Shown in pieces: positions 31,287-43,000 of a DNA stretch of 64,000 nucleotides (its first letter is position 1; each line of letters opens with the position of its first letter). The notes beneath the pieces are model-generated. The model saw only the letters and a list, made by a program, of their open reading frames with translations, did no database searches and was not told the origin of the DNA. The stretch comes from Tritrichomonas musculus (taxonomy: Eukaryota; Parabasalia; Tritrichomonadida; Tritrichomonadidae), in the NCBI GenBank assembly GCA_039105265.1, contig JAPFFF010000010.1, forward strand, positions 2,356,001-2,420,000. Direction: 5' to 3'. A program made the position numbers and the translations under genes.

Positions 31287-32609
31287 TAATTTTTTATGGC
31301 CATTTTTAGTCACCAAAAATTTGAATAGTTTACAAATGGTTATTTTTGTAGGATTTCAAAAAAGAGTTTAATCAATTCCTTTTTATTTTTTTTAAAAAAA
31401 ATAAATTTAAACAATTGTTTTTTGAATTTTTATTTTACACGCGTTAATATTAAAATTATATCTCTATCAGAAATAAGGATCTTCTTTATGGATTGTGAAA
31501 AACTCTTTTTTAATTTTATTTCTATTCCCATCTATCAGTATTATTATTTTTTGACTAAAAATAATGTAATTTGGAATAAAAGGTTTTCTTGTTCAAATTT
31601 GGGGAGGCTTTGTTTTTCAAAATTACATTTGGAAATTGTATTTGATATTAATATCAGATTCAATACCAGTTATTATGTGACATTTGAATCGTTCAATAAG
31701 TTGTATTTTAAGTACAGTACAAAACATGAATATAGACTAATGAATAATCAATAAATAATTATTTATTCATTCACGCTTCTAGAAATTATTCAATCTATGT
31801 AAGAGAAAATGCTTGATATACCGCTTTTATTGCAATTATAACGATTGAAAAGTGTGTCAATAATTTCAGTGAACAAGAAAACCTTTTATTCCAAACGTGA
31901 ATTCACATTCTACAATTTTGAAGAATTCCGAACAAGTTGTGATTGAAATTCTTATTCTTTAATTGACTAAAATAGAATTTAGAAGTACTTAAAGATTCAA
32001 TTATCATCATTTCTTTTTGATGATTTTGAAGAACCAAATCTGGATTCATTTGCGCCTTTAATGATTTAGGGTCAAGTTCAATATCAACTCCTTTATTTTG
32101 ATGTTGACTTAGATGTTAAATAATCTGATTCAAGATTTCTTATTAAAAGTTGCACAAAGCTACCTACGTTATCGAATGATAAAAGAGAAAAGGGGGTTTA
32201 GAGCGTAGTCTTAAAATCACCCTTTTTATCATAATTCTTATATTCAAAATTGAAAAACTTTTGACCTCTCAATAAAAAAATATTCTGAATATTTTTTACT
32301 CATCAATTTTCAAATGGATTGAATCAAACCACATTCTTTTTCAATTAAATATCGTACTTCAAAAAACTTTTTTTTTAATTTTTCGAAAAAAAAAATTATA
32401 ATTATTTTAAATAATTAATTATTCATTTCATCCACATAATTTTTTATATAATTTATTTAAATATTTTAGTTAATTACATTTTAATTCGTGTATTAATGCC
32501 TTTTCGGTAGATTTAAACTTTTCAATTTTATATACAAATTTGAATATTCGAAATTCTTAACTATCAAAAAGTTATTTTTAAACAATTGAATTTAATTAAA
32601 ACCACAAAA
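31287..32609. other. Intergenic region with a perfect 26-bp inverted repeat
   Basis: The two flanking genes diverge from here. A perfect 26-bp inverted repeat lies at 31571-31596 and 31870-31895 (arms contain GGAATAAAAGGTTTTCTTG), with 273 bp between. No target duplication is visible at either arm, so a mobile origin is uncertain. A 110-codon frame at 31422 has a non-ATG start and crosses the left arm; I do not call it. The stretch 32030-32130 is less AT-rich and could be a gene scrap. Confidence 0.55.
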
Positions 32610-33623
32610 ATGGTAGAGATTGAAGTTAGTGAAACTTTATCAAGCTATGGCTATGAATTAATTGATTTTCTTGGCTCAGGATCTTTTTCAAACGTTTTCT
32701 TGTGCCAAAATAAACAATATAAAAACAAGTTTGCAATTAAGCAATTAGAAAAAGATAAATATGCTGATGACGAAATCAACGCACTTATTTCATTGGTTCA
32801 TCCTTCGATAGTTAAACTTTATGCTACTTTCTCTGATGCCGAACATCAATATCTTGTAATGGAATACTGCGGAAAAGGAAATTTAAAGCAAAGATCTAGA
32901 CTGGAATATGATCAATTCGTTATTTATTCAAAACAACTTTTGGAAGTTCTCGATTATTGTCATTCTAGAAAGATAGTTCATAGAGATATTAAGCCTGAAA
33001 ACATTTTTTTTGATCAATACGAGCAAGTAAAGTTAGCAGACTTCTGCCTTGCTGACAATTTTGAAAATAGACAACTTTATTATAAAAAAAGAAGCTCATT
33101 AATGTTTTGTTCACCTGAAATTCTATCAGAGAACAAATTTGACCCAATCAAAGCCGATATTTGGGCCCTTGGTGTAACGTTTTATTATATGGCAACAGGA
33201 AGATTTCCGTTTCCTGACTACCCCGAGACAGAACTACGAAATGGTATATTATATCAGCAAATAGCTTTTCCCGAAGGAGAAATAAGCAATTCAATTAAAT
33301 ACATGATTTTGAAGATGTGTTCGAAGAATCCTTTTTTTCGTCCATCAGCCCGTGAAATATTGAAATTCCCAATTTTCGATCAATGCAGAAAATTGAAGGG
33401 AACAAAGACAATTTCAACTTCTTCATCAATGACTTTTGATGTGAAGCAGAAAAAGCGTTCACAACGCCGTTTGCTTGTACCAACTTTCTCAGATTACAGT
33501 AACGAATATGAATCTGATGAGGAGGGGCCAAAAAAGCTCTCAAAAGTTCATACTTTTAATAGAGACAGTTTAAACTTCAATACAAACACACGAATTCCAA
33601 ATTACCAGCAATTTAAGAAATAG
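32610..33623 (+). CDS. CAMK-like serine/threonine protein kinase with a DFC motif
   Basis: The frame is open from 32586, but the first ATG is 32610 (MVEIEVSETLSS), giving 337 residues, close to a bare kinase plus tail. Seen in order: glycine loop GSGSFSNVF (about 22-30), FAIKQL with the ATP-binding lysine, catalytic HRDIKPENIFF (about 124), ADFCLAD (about 144), SPEILSENKF and DIWALGVTFYYMATGRFPF. The lysine, the HRD Asp and the metal-binding Asp are all present. Only the glycine of DFG is replaced by Cys, a substitution that can still permit activity. The layout and the PFPDYPETEL stretch resemble CAMK-like/AMPK-related kinases of trichomonads. The C-terminal 70 residues are basic and Ser-rich (QKKRSQRRL), possibly regulatory. 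Confidence 0.93.
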   Translation: MVEIEVSETLSSYGYELIDFLGSGSFSNVFLCQNKQYKNKFAIKQLEKDKYADDEINALISLVHPSIVKLYATFSDAEHQYLVMEYCGKGNLKQRSRLEYDQFVIYSKQLLEVLDYCHSRKIVHRDIKPENIFFDQYEQVKLADFCLADNFENRQLYYKKRSSLMFCSPEILSENKFDPIKADIWALGVTFYYMATGRFPFPDYPETELRNGILYQQIAFPEGEISNSIKYMILKMCSKNPFFRPSAREILKFPIFDQCRKLKGTKTISTSSSMTFDVKQKKRSQRRLLVPTFSDYSNEYESDEEGPKKLSKVHTFNRDSLNFNTNTRIPNYQQFKK

Positions 33624-33767
33624 CAACATCTTTCTGATTTTTATTATTATTATTTTGTAAATTATCTTTTAATGTTGAAACAAATAATATATTTTTTAAA
33701 TATCATTACTTATATATTTATAATATTTGTATATTTAATTAATGATTAAGCTATTTTTTATTTGATT

Positions 33768-36700
33768 TTATAAAAAATCGGAACAATCTTCACCTTGATT
33801 TAACTTTTTCATAAAATTACACATTGCAATCATATTTCCTTTGTTAGCAGCTTTAGCTAAGTATTCAATTCCAAGCTTTTTGTTTACAAATGTGCCTTTG
33901 CCTTTGATTAACATCAAACCAGCATTATTCATTGCATCCGTATGGCCTAGATCAGCTGCTTGTTTGTAATAATCAAAAGCTTTTGCCAAATAAAAATAAA
34001 AGTTTTTATCCTTTTTATAATAATAATTTCCCATTTTAAATAGCTTTCTGGACTCGCTTTCATCTTTGTAATGAATCTCTATCATTCTACTAGAATTATT
34101 ATAATTATCATTTTCGGATCCAACTTTTTCATTATTACTTTCGTTTTCATCTTCTTCATATATTTCTTCATTGGCAGGAATTATATTTTCATTTTCATTT
34201 TCAAATGCAAAATTATCTGAATATTCTAATTGATGTTCATTTTCTAAAGACTCTTCAACATTTGTTGAGTTAGTATCACTACTATTTTTTTCTGATGATT
34301 TGGTATGGTGTATCTCAACATTATCCGAGGTTCCTTCATTGTCTGAATAGTTATTATAATTCTCTGACACAAATTTTTTAGATGGTTTTATTTCATGTTT
34401 CTCTTCATCATCTGAGTTTTCTTCATTATTTGAATTATCTTCAAAGCCTTCAGATGCTGACTCCATTGATAGTGTTGTTCTATGATTCTCTTCATCATCT
34501 GTGTTTTCTTCATTATTTGAATTATCTTCAAAGTCTTCAGATACAAAATCCTCTGATGGTGTTATTCCATGTTTTTCTTCATTATCTGTATTTTCTTCAT
34601 TATTTGAATTATCTTCAAAGCCTTCAGATGCTGACTCCATTTCATGTTTCTTATCATCATTTGAATTAATGCCATATTTTCTTTTCCTAAACCAATTCTG
34701 AAATCTATAACTCTTTTTTTCAAATGTTTCTCCATCATCTGAGTTAACATCGATATGTATACTATCTGAAATCTTATCAAATCTTTTGTTCTTCATTGAT
34801 TTTTCTTCTTCGATTTTTATATCCTCGCCATTTCCGGTTACATGAAAGATATTACGAGGAAATTCAGGAAGGTTTAATTCTTCTTCTTCGATTATAATTT
34901 TTATTTTATCCATATATTCTTGGAATCTTTGTTTTTTCAAAATCAATTCATTTTCATTAATGCTTTTACTGGAGCCATTGATTTTTTCAACAAATTTTTC
35001 AAATTTTGTTTTATCAATTTTGCTAGTTAAAAACCCCGAATCTTTATGCAAAAGAGAAATAATTTCGTCAAAAGATGGTCTCTCTTTTGGGTCACTTTTC
35101 CAACAAGACTCAATCAACTTTTTGTATGACGAAGGAATAGGCTTATCCAACGTTGGACGATAATTCTTTTTTAAAACTTGATAAACAATCTGAATGCAAT
35201 TCAAATCCTTTGGAAATGGAGGTTCATTTGTTATCATTTCGTATACAATTAAAGAGAAAGCATAAACATCAGAAGCTTTTGAATATTCTTTTTTTTGCCA
35301 TATTTCTGGAGCGATGTATTCAGGTGTTCCACACAAGATGGATTCAGTAAATGACATTCCAGTTTCATTTTTTGGGATCATTTCAGACAATCCAAAATCA
35401 GCTATTTTCGGTTTCAATTCGTCGTCAGATAAAATGTTATTTGGCTTTAAATCTCTGTGAATAACATTATTGGAATGCATATAAGATATTGCTGATGCAA
35501 TTCCATATATCGAAATTAATTTTTTGGTATCATCCCATTCATCATTTTCATTTTTGATAATGACATCTTTTAATGAGCCTTTAGGATAATATTTGGTTAT
35601 TATAACAGGCTTTGGACGTTTTTTAAAATCAATGATGCTAAATCCGATAAATTCTAATATTGTCGGGTGGTGAAATGATGAAATAATTGAGACTTCTTGA
35701 ATTAAATCATTCATTTCATAATTATTATTTTGATTTATGATTTTGTTTAATATCTTAGCTGAATAAATTTCGCCTGTTTTTTTATCTGTAATTTTGTAAA
35801 CTTTACAAAATCCACCCTGGCCAATTTTTTCATTCTTAATATAATTTTGTAGATCAAATACTTGATCTTGATGTGATGTGTCATTTTTATTTAATCTTTC
35901 TTTTTTATTATCTTTTCTTAAAAATTCTTTTTCATTATCATTTATGACTTCATTCTTATCATCATTTATTTTATCATTTTCATTATCATTTATGACTTCA
36001 TTCTTATCGTCATTTATTTTATCATTTTCATTATCATTTATGACTTCATTCTTGTCGTCATTTATTTTATCATTTTCATTATCATTTATGACTTCATTCT
36101 TATCATCATTTATTTTGTCAATTTCATTATCATTTATGACTTCATTCTTGTCGTCATTTATTTTGTCAATTTCATTATCATTGAAAACTTCATTCTTATC
36201 ATCATTTATTTTATCATTTTCATTATCATTTATGACTTCATTCTTATCGTCATTTATTTTGTCAATTTCATTATCATTTATGACTTCATTCTTATCGTCA
36301 TTTATTTTGTCAATTTCATTATCATTTATGACTTCATTCTTATCGTCATTTATTTTGTCAATTTTATTATCATTGAAAACTTCATTCTTATCGTCATTTA
36401 TTTTGTCAATTTCATTATCATTTATGACTTCATTCTTATCGTCATTTATTTTGTCAATTTTATTATCATTGAAAACTTCATTCTTATCGTCATTTATTTT
36501 GTCAATTTCATTATCATTTATGACTTCATTCTTATCGTCATTTATTTTATCATTTTCATTATCATTTAGTGCTTCATTCTTATCATTGTTTATTTTATCA
36601 TTTTCATTATCATTTATGACTTCATTCTTATCAACATTTATTGTGTCGCTTTCATCATCTTTATTTTGAAATGTAGTTTCAACGATTGACATATAACCAT

Positions 36701-37946
36701 CATTAAAACTATCTTTATTCTTTTTTTGAATATTTTCTTGGCAGTTATTTATACAGAACATAACACCTTCATTATTTACATTGGTTGGTATTTTGGTTTC
36801 GCTCATTAACTTTAGTGAACAATGAGCACTATTCTTTTGATTTTTATCAATGTAATTTTCTTCATAGTCCTTTTTATTTGGCATTCTTTCTTCATCACTT
36901 GATTTATAAGAGCTAATATGTGGATTTCCTCTATTTCTTTGCATTTCATCTTCTTCATAATTGCTTTTAATTAGTGATTTGGAAACAGTTTTTGAAATCT
37001 TCTCTTTTTCTTTTTGAATTGGATTTTCGCATGCTTCTTTTTGAGTTCTTTCAAAGTTTCTGATCATATCTAATACTAATTCAATAGAGTTGCGATTACA
37101 GTGTTTCTTATATTGATCAAATTCTTGCAAGTTTGTTCCAGGGAATACTAAATCGCCTTGCTCGAAATAATTTATAACTTGATCGAAAGATATTCTATCA
37201 CTTGGGTTCCAATCCCACATCATTTCCAAAACTTTTCTTTGCTTTTCACTTGCATTTTTGCATACTGGCCTTTGATGCCTGTTTAATCTCTCGAAGAAAT
37301 CATCAGCAGATTTTGCTGGAGGGTCTAAAGTGATTGGTTCTATTAATGCAGCATATATAAATGAGTATGCATAAACATCAATCTTCAGAAAACAAGTATT
37401 TTTAATTTTTTTAATTGATAAAAAATTGATTAATAATGGATGGAATTTTTCATTAAGATAAACATTCCGAGCATTTACTTTATTGAATTGAATATTGTGA
37501 TGATGTATATATCTTAATGCGTGCGCTATACCATAAGAAATAATTGTTTTCTGAGTCGATGTTAATATATCAAACTTTAAATTGCAATTTTCATGAGAAA
37601 ATCCAATATAATCTGAAAGTTTACCATTTTCTGGATATTTGTAATATGTGTCTAAAGTATTATTTGGTGATATTGAAAGAAAATCAAAAGGTAATATTGC
37701 AGGATGTTGAAATTGGTGAAGAATATAAGAATTTTTGATAAATATCAGGGTTTTGGTTTGATCAAACAATTGCTTTGAAAGTAAAAGGAATGCCGACTTT
37801 TTATTTGATTCTTTTTCTTTGTTCGAATGATGCATATATGCCTTAGCAAAATGAAGATCGCCTTCATGACTTAGCCATATTAATTTGTTTGGCTTAATAT
37901 TAGATGATAAAATATCTAAAAAAGAGTTTTTTATCCCAGTGGTCAT
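33768..37946 (-). CDS. Tandem pseudokinase-kinase protein with coding repeat linker and Sel1 tail
   Basis: The frame opens at TTG 38027; the first ATG is 37946 (MTTGIKNSFLD), giving 1392 residues. Residues about 20-280 are a kinase fold without catalytic residues (FNKVNARNVYLN in place of HRD, LLINFLSI in place of DFG): a pseudokinase. Residues about 432-674 are fifteen copies of a 16-residue acidic repeat (DDKNEVINDNEIDKIN type). Residues about 700-965 form a complete TKL-like kinase: KIGQGGFCKVYK, SAKILNK, HRDLKPNNIL (near 828), ADFGLSEM (near 852), GTPEYIAPEIW. Then come three acidic repeats with EGFEDNSNNEEN (about 1100-1215) and about two to three Sel1 repeats (AFDYYKQAADLGHTDAMNNA; about 1295-1380). 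No membrane segment is seen. By analogy with JAK-type tandem kinases, the first domain may control the second; this is inference. Confidence 0.92.
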   Translation of the reverse strand: MTTGIKNSFLDILSSNIKPNKLIWLSHEGDLHFAKAYMHHSNKEKESNKKSAFLLLSKQLFDQTKTLIFIKNSYILHQFQHPAILPFDFLSISPNNTLDTYYKYPENGKLSDYIGFSHENCNLKFDILTSTQKTIISYGIAHALRYIHHHNIQFNKVNARNVYLNEKFHPLLINFLSIKKIKNTCFLKIDVYAYSFIYAALIEPITLDPPAKSADDFFERLNRHQRPVCKNASEKQRKVLEMMWDWNPSDRISFDQVINYFEQGDLVFPGTNLQEFDQYKKHCNRNSIELVLDMIRNFERTQKEACENPIQKEKEKISKTVSKSLIKSNYEEDEMQRNRGNPHISSYKSSDEERMPNKKDYEENYIDKNQKNSAHCSLKLMSETKIPTNVNNEGVMFCINNCQENIQKKNKDSFNDGYMSIVETTFQNKDDESDTINVDKNEVINDNENDKINNDKNEALNDNENDKINDDKNEVINDNEIDKINDDKNEVFNDNKIDKINDDKNEVINDNEIDKINDDKNEVFNDNKIDKINDDKNEVINDNEIDKINDDKNEVINDNEIDKINDDKNEVINDNENDKINDDKNEVFNDNEIDKINDDKNEVINDNEIDKINDDKNEVINDNENDKINDDKNEVINDNENDKINDDKNEVINDNENDKINDDKNEVINDNEKEFLRKDNKKERLNKNDTSHQDQVFDLQNYIKNEKIGQGGFCKVYKITDKKTGEIYSAKILNKIINQNNNYEMNDLIQEVSIISSFHHPTILEFIGFSIIDFKKRPKPVIITKYYPKGSLKDVIIKNENDEWDDTKKLISIYGIASAISYMHSNNVIHRDLKPNNILSDDELKPKIADFGLSEMIPKNETGMSFTESILCGTPEYIAPEIWQKKEYSKASDVYAFSLIVYEMITNEPPFPKDLNCIQIVYQVLKKNYRPTLDKPIPSSYKKLIESCWKSDPKERPSFDEIISLLHKDSGFLTSKIDKTKFEKFVEKINGSSKSINENELILKKQRFQEYMDKIKIIIEEEELNLPEFPRNIFHVTGNGEDIKIEEEKSMKNKRFDKISDSIHIDVNSDDGETFEKKSYRFQNWFRKRKYGINSNDDKKHEMESASEGFEDNSNNEENTDNEEKHGITPSEDFVSEDFEDNSNNEENTDDEENHRTTLSMESASEGFEDNSNNEENSDDEEKHEIKPSKKFVSENYNNYSDNEGTSDNVEIHHTKSSEKNSSDTNSTNVEESLENEHQLEYSDNFAFENENENIIPANEEIYEEDENESNNEKVGSENDNYNNSSRMIEIHYKDESESRKLFKMGNYYYKKDKNFYFYLAKAFDYYKQAADLGHTDAMNNAGLMLIKGKGTFVNKKLGIEYLAKAANKGNMIAMCNFMKKLNQGEDCSDFL
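35925..36650 (-). repeat. 48-bp in-frame tandem repeat (15 units)
   Basis: Fifteen 48-bp units encode 16 residues each. Variation is limited to a few positions (VINDNEI, VFNDNKI, VINDNEN). The array keeps a 263-codon frame open on the opposite strand, which I read as a by-product. Alternating unit types suggest expansion by two-unit blocks. Confidence 0.95.
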
Positions 37947-37952
37947 ATAAAC

Positions 37953-37957
37953 AATGA
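37953..37957 (-). promoter_or_regulatory. Inr-like TCATT before the tandem kinase gene
   Basis: TCATT on the minus strand, with its A nine bases upstream of the chosen ATG at 37946. This fits the trichomonad initiator TCA(+1)Y(T/A), which lies 5-20 bases before start codons. It supports 37946 as the start. A five-base match is weak alone. Confidence 0.35.
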
Positions 37958-39201
37958 ATATTGAGATTTTGTGAAATGAACAGAAAGTTTTTTTTTTTTT
38001 TTTTAAATAATTCAATGATAAATTCAATTTTTTTATATGGCATTTTAATAAACAGAATTAAAAAATTTATGCTAGCTTTTTCAATGTGAATCCTAAGTTT
38101 AAACTGGATTAATTACAAAAGTGAAACCTTGTAAAACATCAGTATTGATCTGTGAGATAGAGGTTTTTTAGCAGATATATTTATTTTTAAAAATAAAAGA
38201 AGCTTACAAAAATTTGGATAATAATAATACTGATGCTATTTTTTTATTTATTTTAAAAAAATAAGAGAAGCTAGCAAAAATTTGGATAATAATAATACCT
38301 ATGTTATGTTTCAAACTGCATAACCAAGTCGAGTTCTAATGGTCAAAATCGCCAAAATCCGAAAACATGCAAGCTGGAAAGTTCTTGTACGAGCATTTGG
38401 CACCATGCCATTTAAGTAGATCGGAATGATGCAGACATGACTAAACTGGCAAGGTCGTCATTACTTTACTCTTGGCTCAATTAGATTTTACGGTAGTTAA
38501 TTATGAATCATTAAAACAAATCTTGATATATTGTATTATCATGATCAGAATTCAATATTTTTGATAAGCATTTTTTTCAGCTTTAGAACAGGTGTTGGCT
38601 AAACTTCGTGAATTTTTGTCCACAAATTTTTATGAATGAATGAAAAAGCATTTTGAAGTGAAACATGAACGATAATCGAAAAGACAATATTTGAATGCAT
38701 TGAGAATAAGACTGGAAGATTCAATGACACTCTTTCATTATTTGACTGAATAATTCGGTGGAAATGTTGATGAAAAAAGGCCTCTGTAAAATCACGATAT
38801 ATTCATGAGTTCAATGACGGCTACAAAGAATTCTCGACCCGTGAAAATGATAAAAATGACACTTAGAAGAGTTTGTCTAACAAATTATTCAATTCGAACT
38901 TGATTGAGGAGTCAAACTTAGATAGAGATTCTGATTGGGAGATATTGGATTCTAGAATCAATCAAAAGTGCTCAAAAGACATTTGAAATTCAGCTTGAAG
39001 AGAAAGAATATTTCCTTTTCATTTGAATCTGACAAACAGAATTGAATTATTTAAATTCACATCTACCCATAATTGGATCACTTGAGTTTTTTGTCAGTAT
39101 TATTTAATATTACAAACAGGCTTTGATGAATCAGAACATTTTTTAAATAAAGTGAACTTTTTCAGATATTTTTTTAAATTTTTTTTTTTTAAAGTATTTA
39201 A
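37958..39201. other. Intergenic region with a short direct repeat and decayed coding-like DNA
   Basis: Two copies of a roughly 50-bp sequence containing CAAAAATTTGGATAATAATA lie near 38205 and 38272. From about 38330 to 39010 the composition is mixed and short frames with varied residues appear (for example NLIEESNLDRDSDWEILDSR near 38890-38950), broken by many stops. This looks like an old dead gene of unknown family. Confidence 0.4.
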
Positions 39202-39603
39202 TTTAAATTTAGGACGATATCTATTCATCATAAAAGAAAGTATTGTAAGTATGCATCCTCAGATCCAGAAAGCCTTGTCAATGATGTCTTCGAAATCGCA
39301 ACCAAAAATGGTCTGAATTTTGAAGGCGAGAATGCTATCGAGTGCTACAACTGGGATGCATACAATCAAATCTTGAAGTGGAAGAATAAAGGAATGAAAG
39401 AATTCACCTTCTTGAGAATGACAGACAAATTGATGAACAATGAGAAAACTTGGATGGATTTCGTCAAATTCACTCAACAAATGCACTACAACTGTTCTCA
39501 AGAAGATGAAAAAGATTATGATGATGATGAAGAATCTTTTTCAGATATTGAAAAAGAAAGCTATGAATATTATGATTTAAAATGCAACTATAACTTATTG
39601 TAG
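39202..39603 (+). pseudogene. C-terminal gene fragment of unknown family
   Basis: An open stretch without a usable start reads KYASSDPESLVNDVFEIATK, later WKNKGMKEFTFLRMTDKLMN, and ends in an acidic tail (DEKDYDDDEESFSDIEKE) and a stop. A decayed copy of the middle part lies at 43395-43545, so this is a duplicated sequence and not chance. It may be the tail of a gene whose front has decayed in 38330-39200. I do not recognise the family. Confidence 0.5.
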
Positions 39604-40046
39604 ATAATAGACAAGTTTTAATATAGATATAGATATAAGTATAATAAATAGACGTTTTAAGAAATTTAATTTTTTTATTATATTTTATATGCTTGATTTC
39701 ATATCCTCTTGTAGTATTAAAGAGAAATTCTGATATTACTAGATAATGAGCACTTTGAATATATATATAAATATGATTTCGGTTCTTGCTTTACAAGTTA
39801 AATATAGAAAAAAGTATAAAATTTCAAAAGATCTTTATATTCATTAAAAAAAGTTTGTTTAATAAATTAGTGTCTCCTCCTCTCAAAGTGGAAGAATGTA
39901 AAGCATGACAAACAAGAAATTAAATTGATTTGAAACAAAATACTATATTAGATAATAAATATGATTTTAAATGAATGAAATTATTTATAAAAATATTTGA
40001 AGAAAGTTAAACTTTTTCATTAAAAATTACTGTTTATTAATTATTC

Positions 40047-43000
40047 TCAAACCTGTTGGAATTTAAATTTCCAATCATTTAAATAAAAGTAGCAAATAAC
40101 TATGCTAATAATGATCAAAAGAATAGCAAGACTCCAAGTAAATGCTTTGCTTCTTGGTTTGTCGTTGTTCTTCTTATTTACAGGTTTTTCTAATGAAGGT
40201 TTTGAATCTAAATCATGTTTTACATTTTTACTTGGAAAGCGTTTTTCAAATGAAGCTAGAAAAGATGCAAATGATTTTTGCAGAAAAGGTAAGCATTCAT
40301 CGAAGATATTATCTCCAATTGATGTTACAGAAGGAGGGATTGTGTACTTATACAATTTAGAACATCCTCTGAAAGCGTAGTCTCCAATTGATACTACTGA
40401 AAAAGGAATATCAATTACTTTCAAAGATGTACAGCCACTGAAGGCATGACTTCCAATTGATTTTACAGAAAAAGGAATTTTGATTTCTGCCAATGATGAA
40501 CATCCATTAAAAACATAATCATCAATTGATTTTAAGGAGTTTGGGATTTCAATTTGTGTCAATGCAGAACATCCATCAAAAGCATGTTTATCAATTGATA
40601 CAACAGAAGAAGGAATTTTGATTTCTGTCAATGATGAACATCCATTAAAAACATAATCCTCAATTGATTTTAAGGAAGTAGGGATTTCAATTTGTGTCAA
40701 TGCAGAACATCCATCAAAAGCATGTCTATCAATTGATACAACAGAAGAAGGAATTTCAATTACTTTCAAAGATGTGCAGCTACTGAAGGCATGACTTCCA
40801 ATTGATTTTACAGAAAAAGGAATTTTGATTTCTGTCAATGATGAACATTCATTAAAAACATCATCCTCAATTGATTTTAAGGAAGTAGGGATTTCAATTT
40901 GTTTTAATGCAGAACATCCATCAAAAGCATGTTTATCAATTGATACAACAGAAGAAGGAATTTTTATTGTTTTTAAATATTTGCAGCTACAGAAGGCATA
41001 CTTTTCAATTGAAAATACAGAAGAAGGAATTGTAATATTTTTTAATGAATGACAGTAACTGAACATGTAAGGTAAAATCTTTTTTATGCTTCCTTTAATT
41101 ATTAATGATCTTATTCCCAAAAAAGCACAATCTCCAATTGAAGTTACAGAAGAAGGAATTCTGATTATTCTCAATGAATAGCATTCAGCAAAAGTAGAAT
41201 CTCCAATTGAAGTTACAGAAGAAGGGATGTCAATAACATTCATTGATGAACATTTTTTGAAAGCAGAATCTCCAATTGAAGTTACAGAAGAAGGGATGTC
41301 AATATAAACAAATGATGAACATTTATAGAAAGCAGAATCTCCAATTGAAGTTACAGAAGAAGGAATATTGATATCTTCTAATGATGTGCATTCGCCAAAA
41401 GCAAATTTACCTATTGAAGTTACTGAATATTCGATTTTGACTTTTTTCAATGATACACATTCATAGAAAGCATAATTTCCAATCGAAGTTACCGAAGAAG
41501 GAATTATAATTTCTCTCAATGATTCACAGTGATTGAAAGTAGAATATTCAATTGAAACTACAGAAGAAGGAATTAAAAATGATGTCAATGACTTACAATT
41601 AATGAAAGCAGATTCTCCAATCGAAGTTACTGAAGAAGGAATTATGATTTCTGACAATGATTTACAATCACTGAAAGCAAAATTTCCTATTGATACTACA
41701 GATGAAGGAATTACTATTTTCTGCAATACTGTGTTTTTATTGAAGCAAGAATCAGGAATACTCTTTTTACACAATAACAAATAGTAAATTATATCAATTT
41801 GATTTTTATTTGCTGCTTCTTGTAATGTGACAATTGTATCAGATGTCATCGTTTTAAAGCATTTTTTCATTTTCAAGAAAAGTTTATCGAGATTACTATC
41901 ACTCATTGTTTCAAATGTCACTTTTTCATAATATTCTTTTCTCGTTTCAATAAAGAGATTAACAAGTGTATGATAACCATAGTTCCACAAATAAAAAAAC
42001 GTATAACTGTCTTCAAAATTTAAATTCAAATAAGCATAATTGTGATTCTTCAAAATGGTAGATATAAATTCTTCACTTTTTCTTGTTTCATCATTGTCTT
42101 CTGTTATAAGGTTGTTCTCAATGTAATATGCAATTTCATTATGATGACATTTGATTGATTCATACAAGCATTTTTCATAATTTTCATTAGGTGGAGATAC
42201 TTGACATGACTCAAGAAGATGAATTAGTTCTGCATTTCGTGAATGAATTGCATAAAGCCATAAAGAAGGATTCAATTCAACACCATTCATTCTCAAGTAT
42301 TGAAAGATTTGAATTGCACCAAAAAAGGCTGAATATTCAATCAACGTCGTCTTATTGTTCTCAATTAAAAAGGAGTTTGTTTCAAAAATTGATGGACTAA
42401 CTTGACTTCTTAATGAAATATTGGATCGATTGACGTATTCAATAAATTCTTCAACTGAATCTTCGCGAATTAGTGAGCAAATAAACGAGTCGTTCTCTCC
42501 TTCATTGTGCTTTTCTTCAAAACCATCAAAAATATTTTCATCTATATTAATAAGTTCTTCTTTAATATATATGACTTTTTTTTTATCTATAAACTTTTTG
42601 ATTTCTGGATAGAAAAAGTGGATATAACGGTTTCCATTTGCTTCGCCTTTTGTAAGGAGTCTGTTATAAATGTCGTCATCAATTGTTATTATTTTGTTTT
42701 GAAAAAGAAAAAGAAGCATTTTCTTTTTTTTTTCAAAAATATTGAATATTTCTTCATTTGAAAAGGTCTGTTTGATTTGATTTTTATAATGATCGATAAT
42801 TTGGTAAAGATTATTAAAAAATGATTTATTTCGGTGGCAATTATCCGAAATACTTGCAATTAATTGAAGGATTTCTTCGTATTTCTCGCGGTTTTCATCT
42901 TGATTTTGATGATTTATTAGATCTATTAAATGTTGAAAATCATTATCTTCGGAATTTTCGATAAATGTCATAAGAGTATTATACAGTTCTTCCTTTTTGC

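Noticed and set aside
31422-31754. 110-codon frame
   Set aside because: Non-ATG start, composition like the surroundings, and it runs through one arm of the inverted repeat.
35878-36669. Long plus-strand frame rich in Ser, Leu and Phe
   Set aside because: It is the antisense shadow of the 48-bp coding repeat; a stop-free unit whose length is a multiple of three keeps it open.
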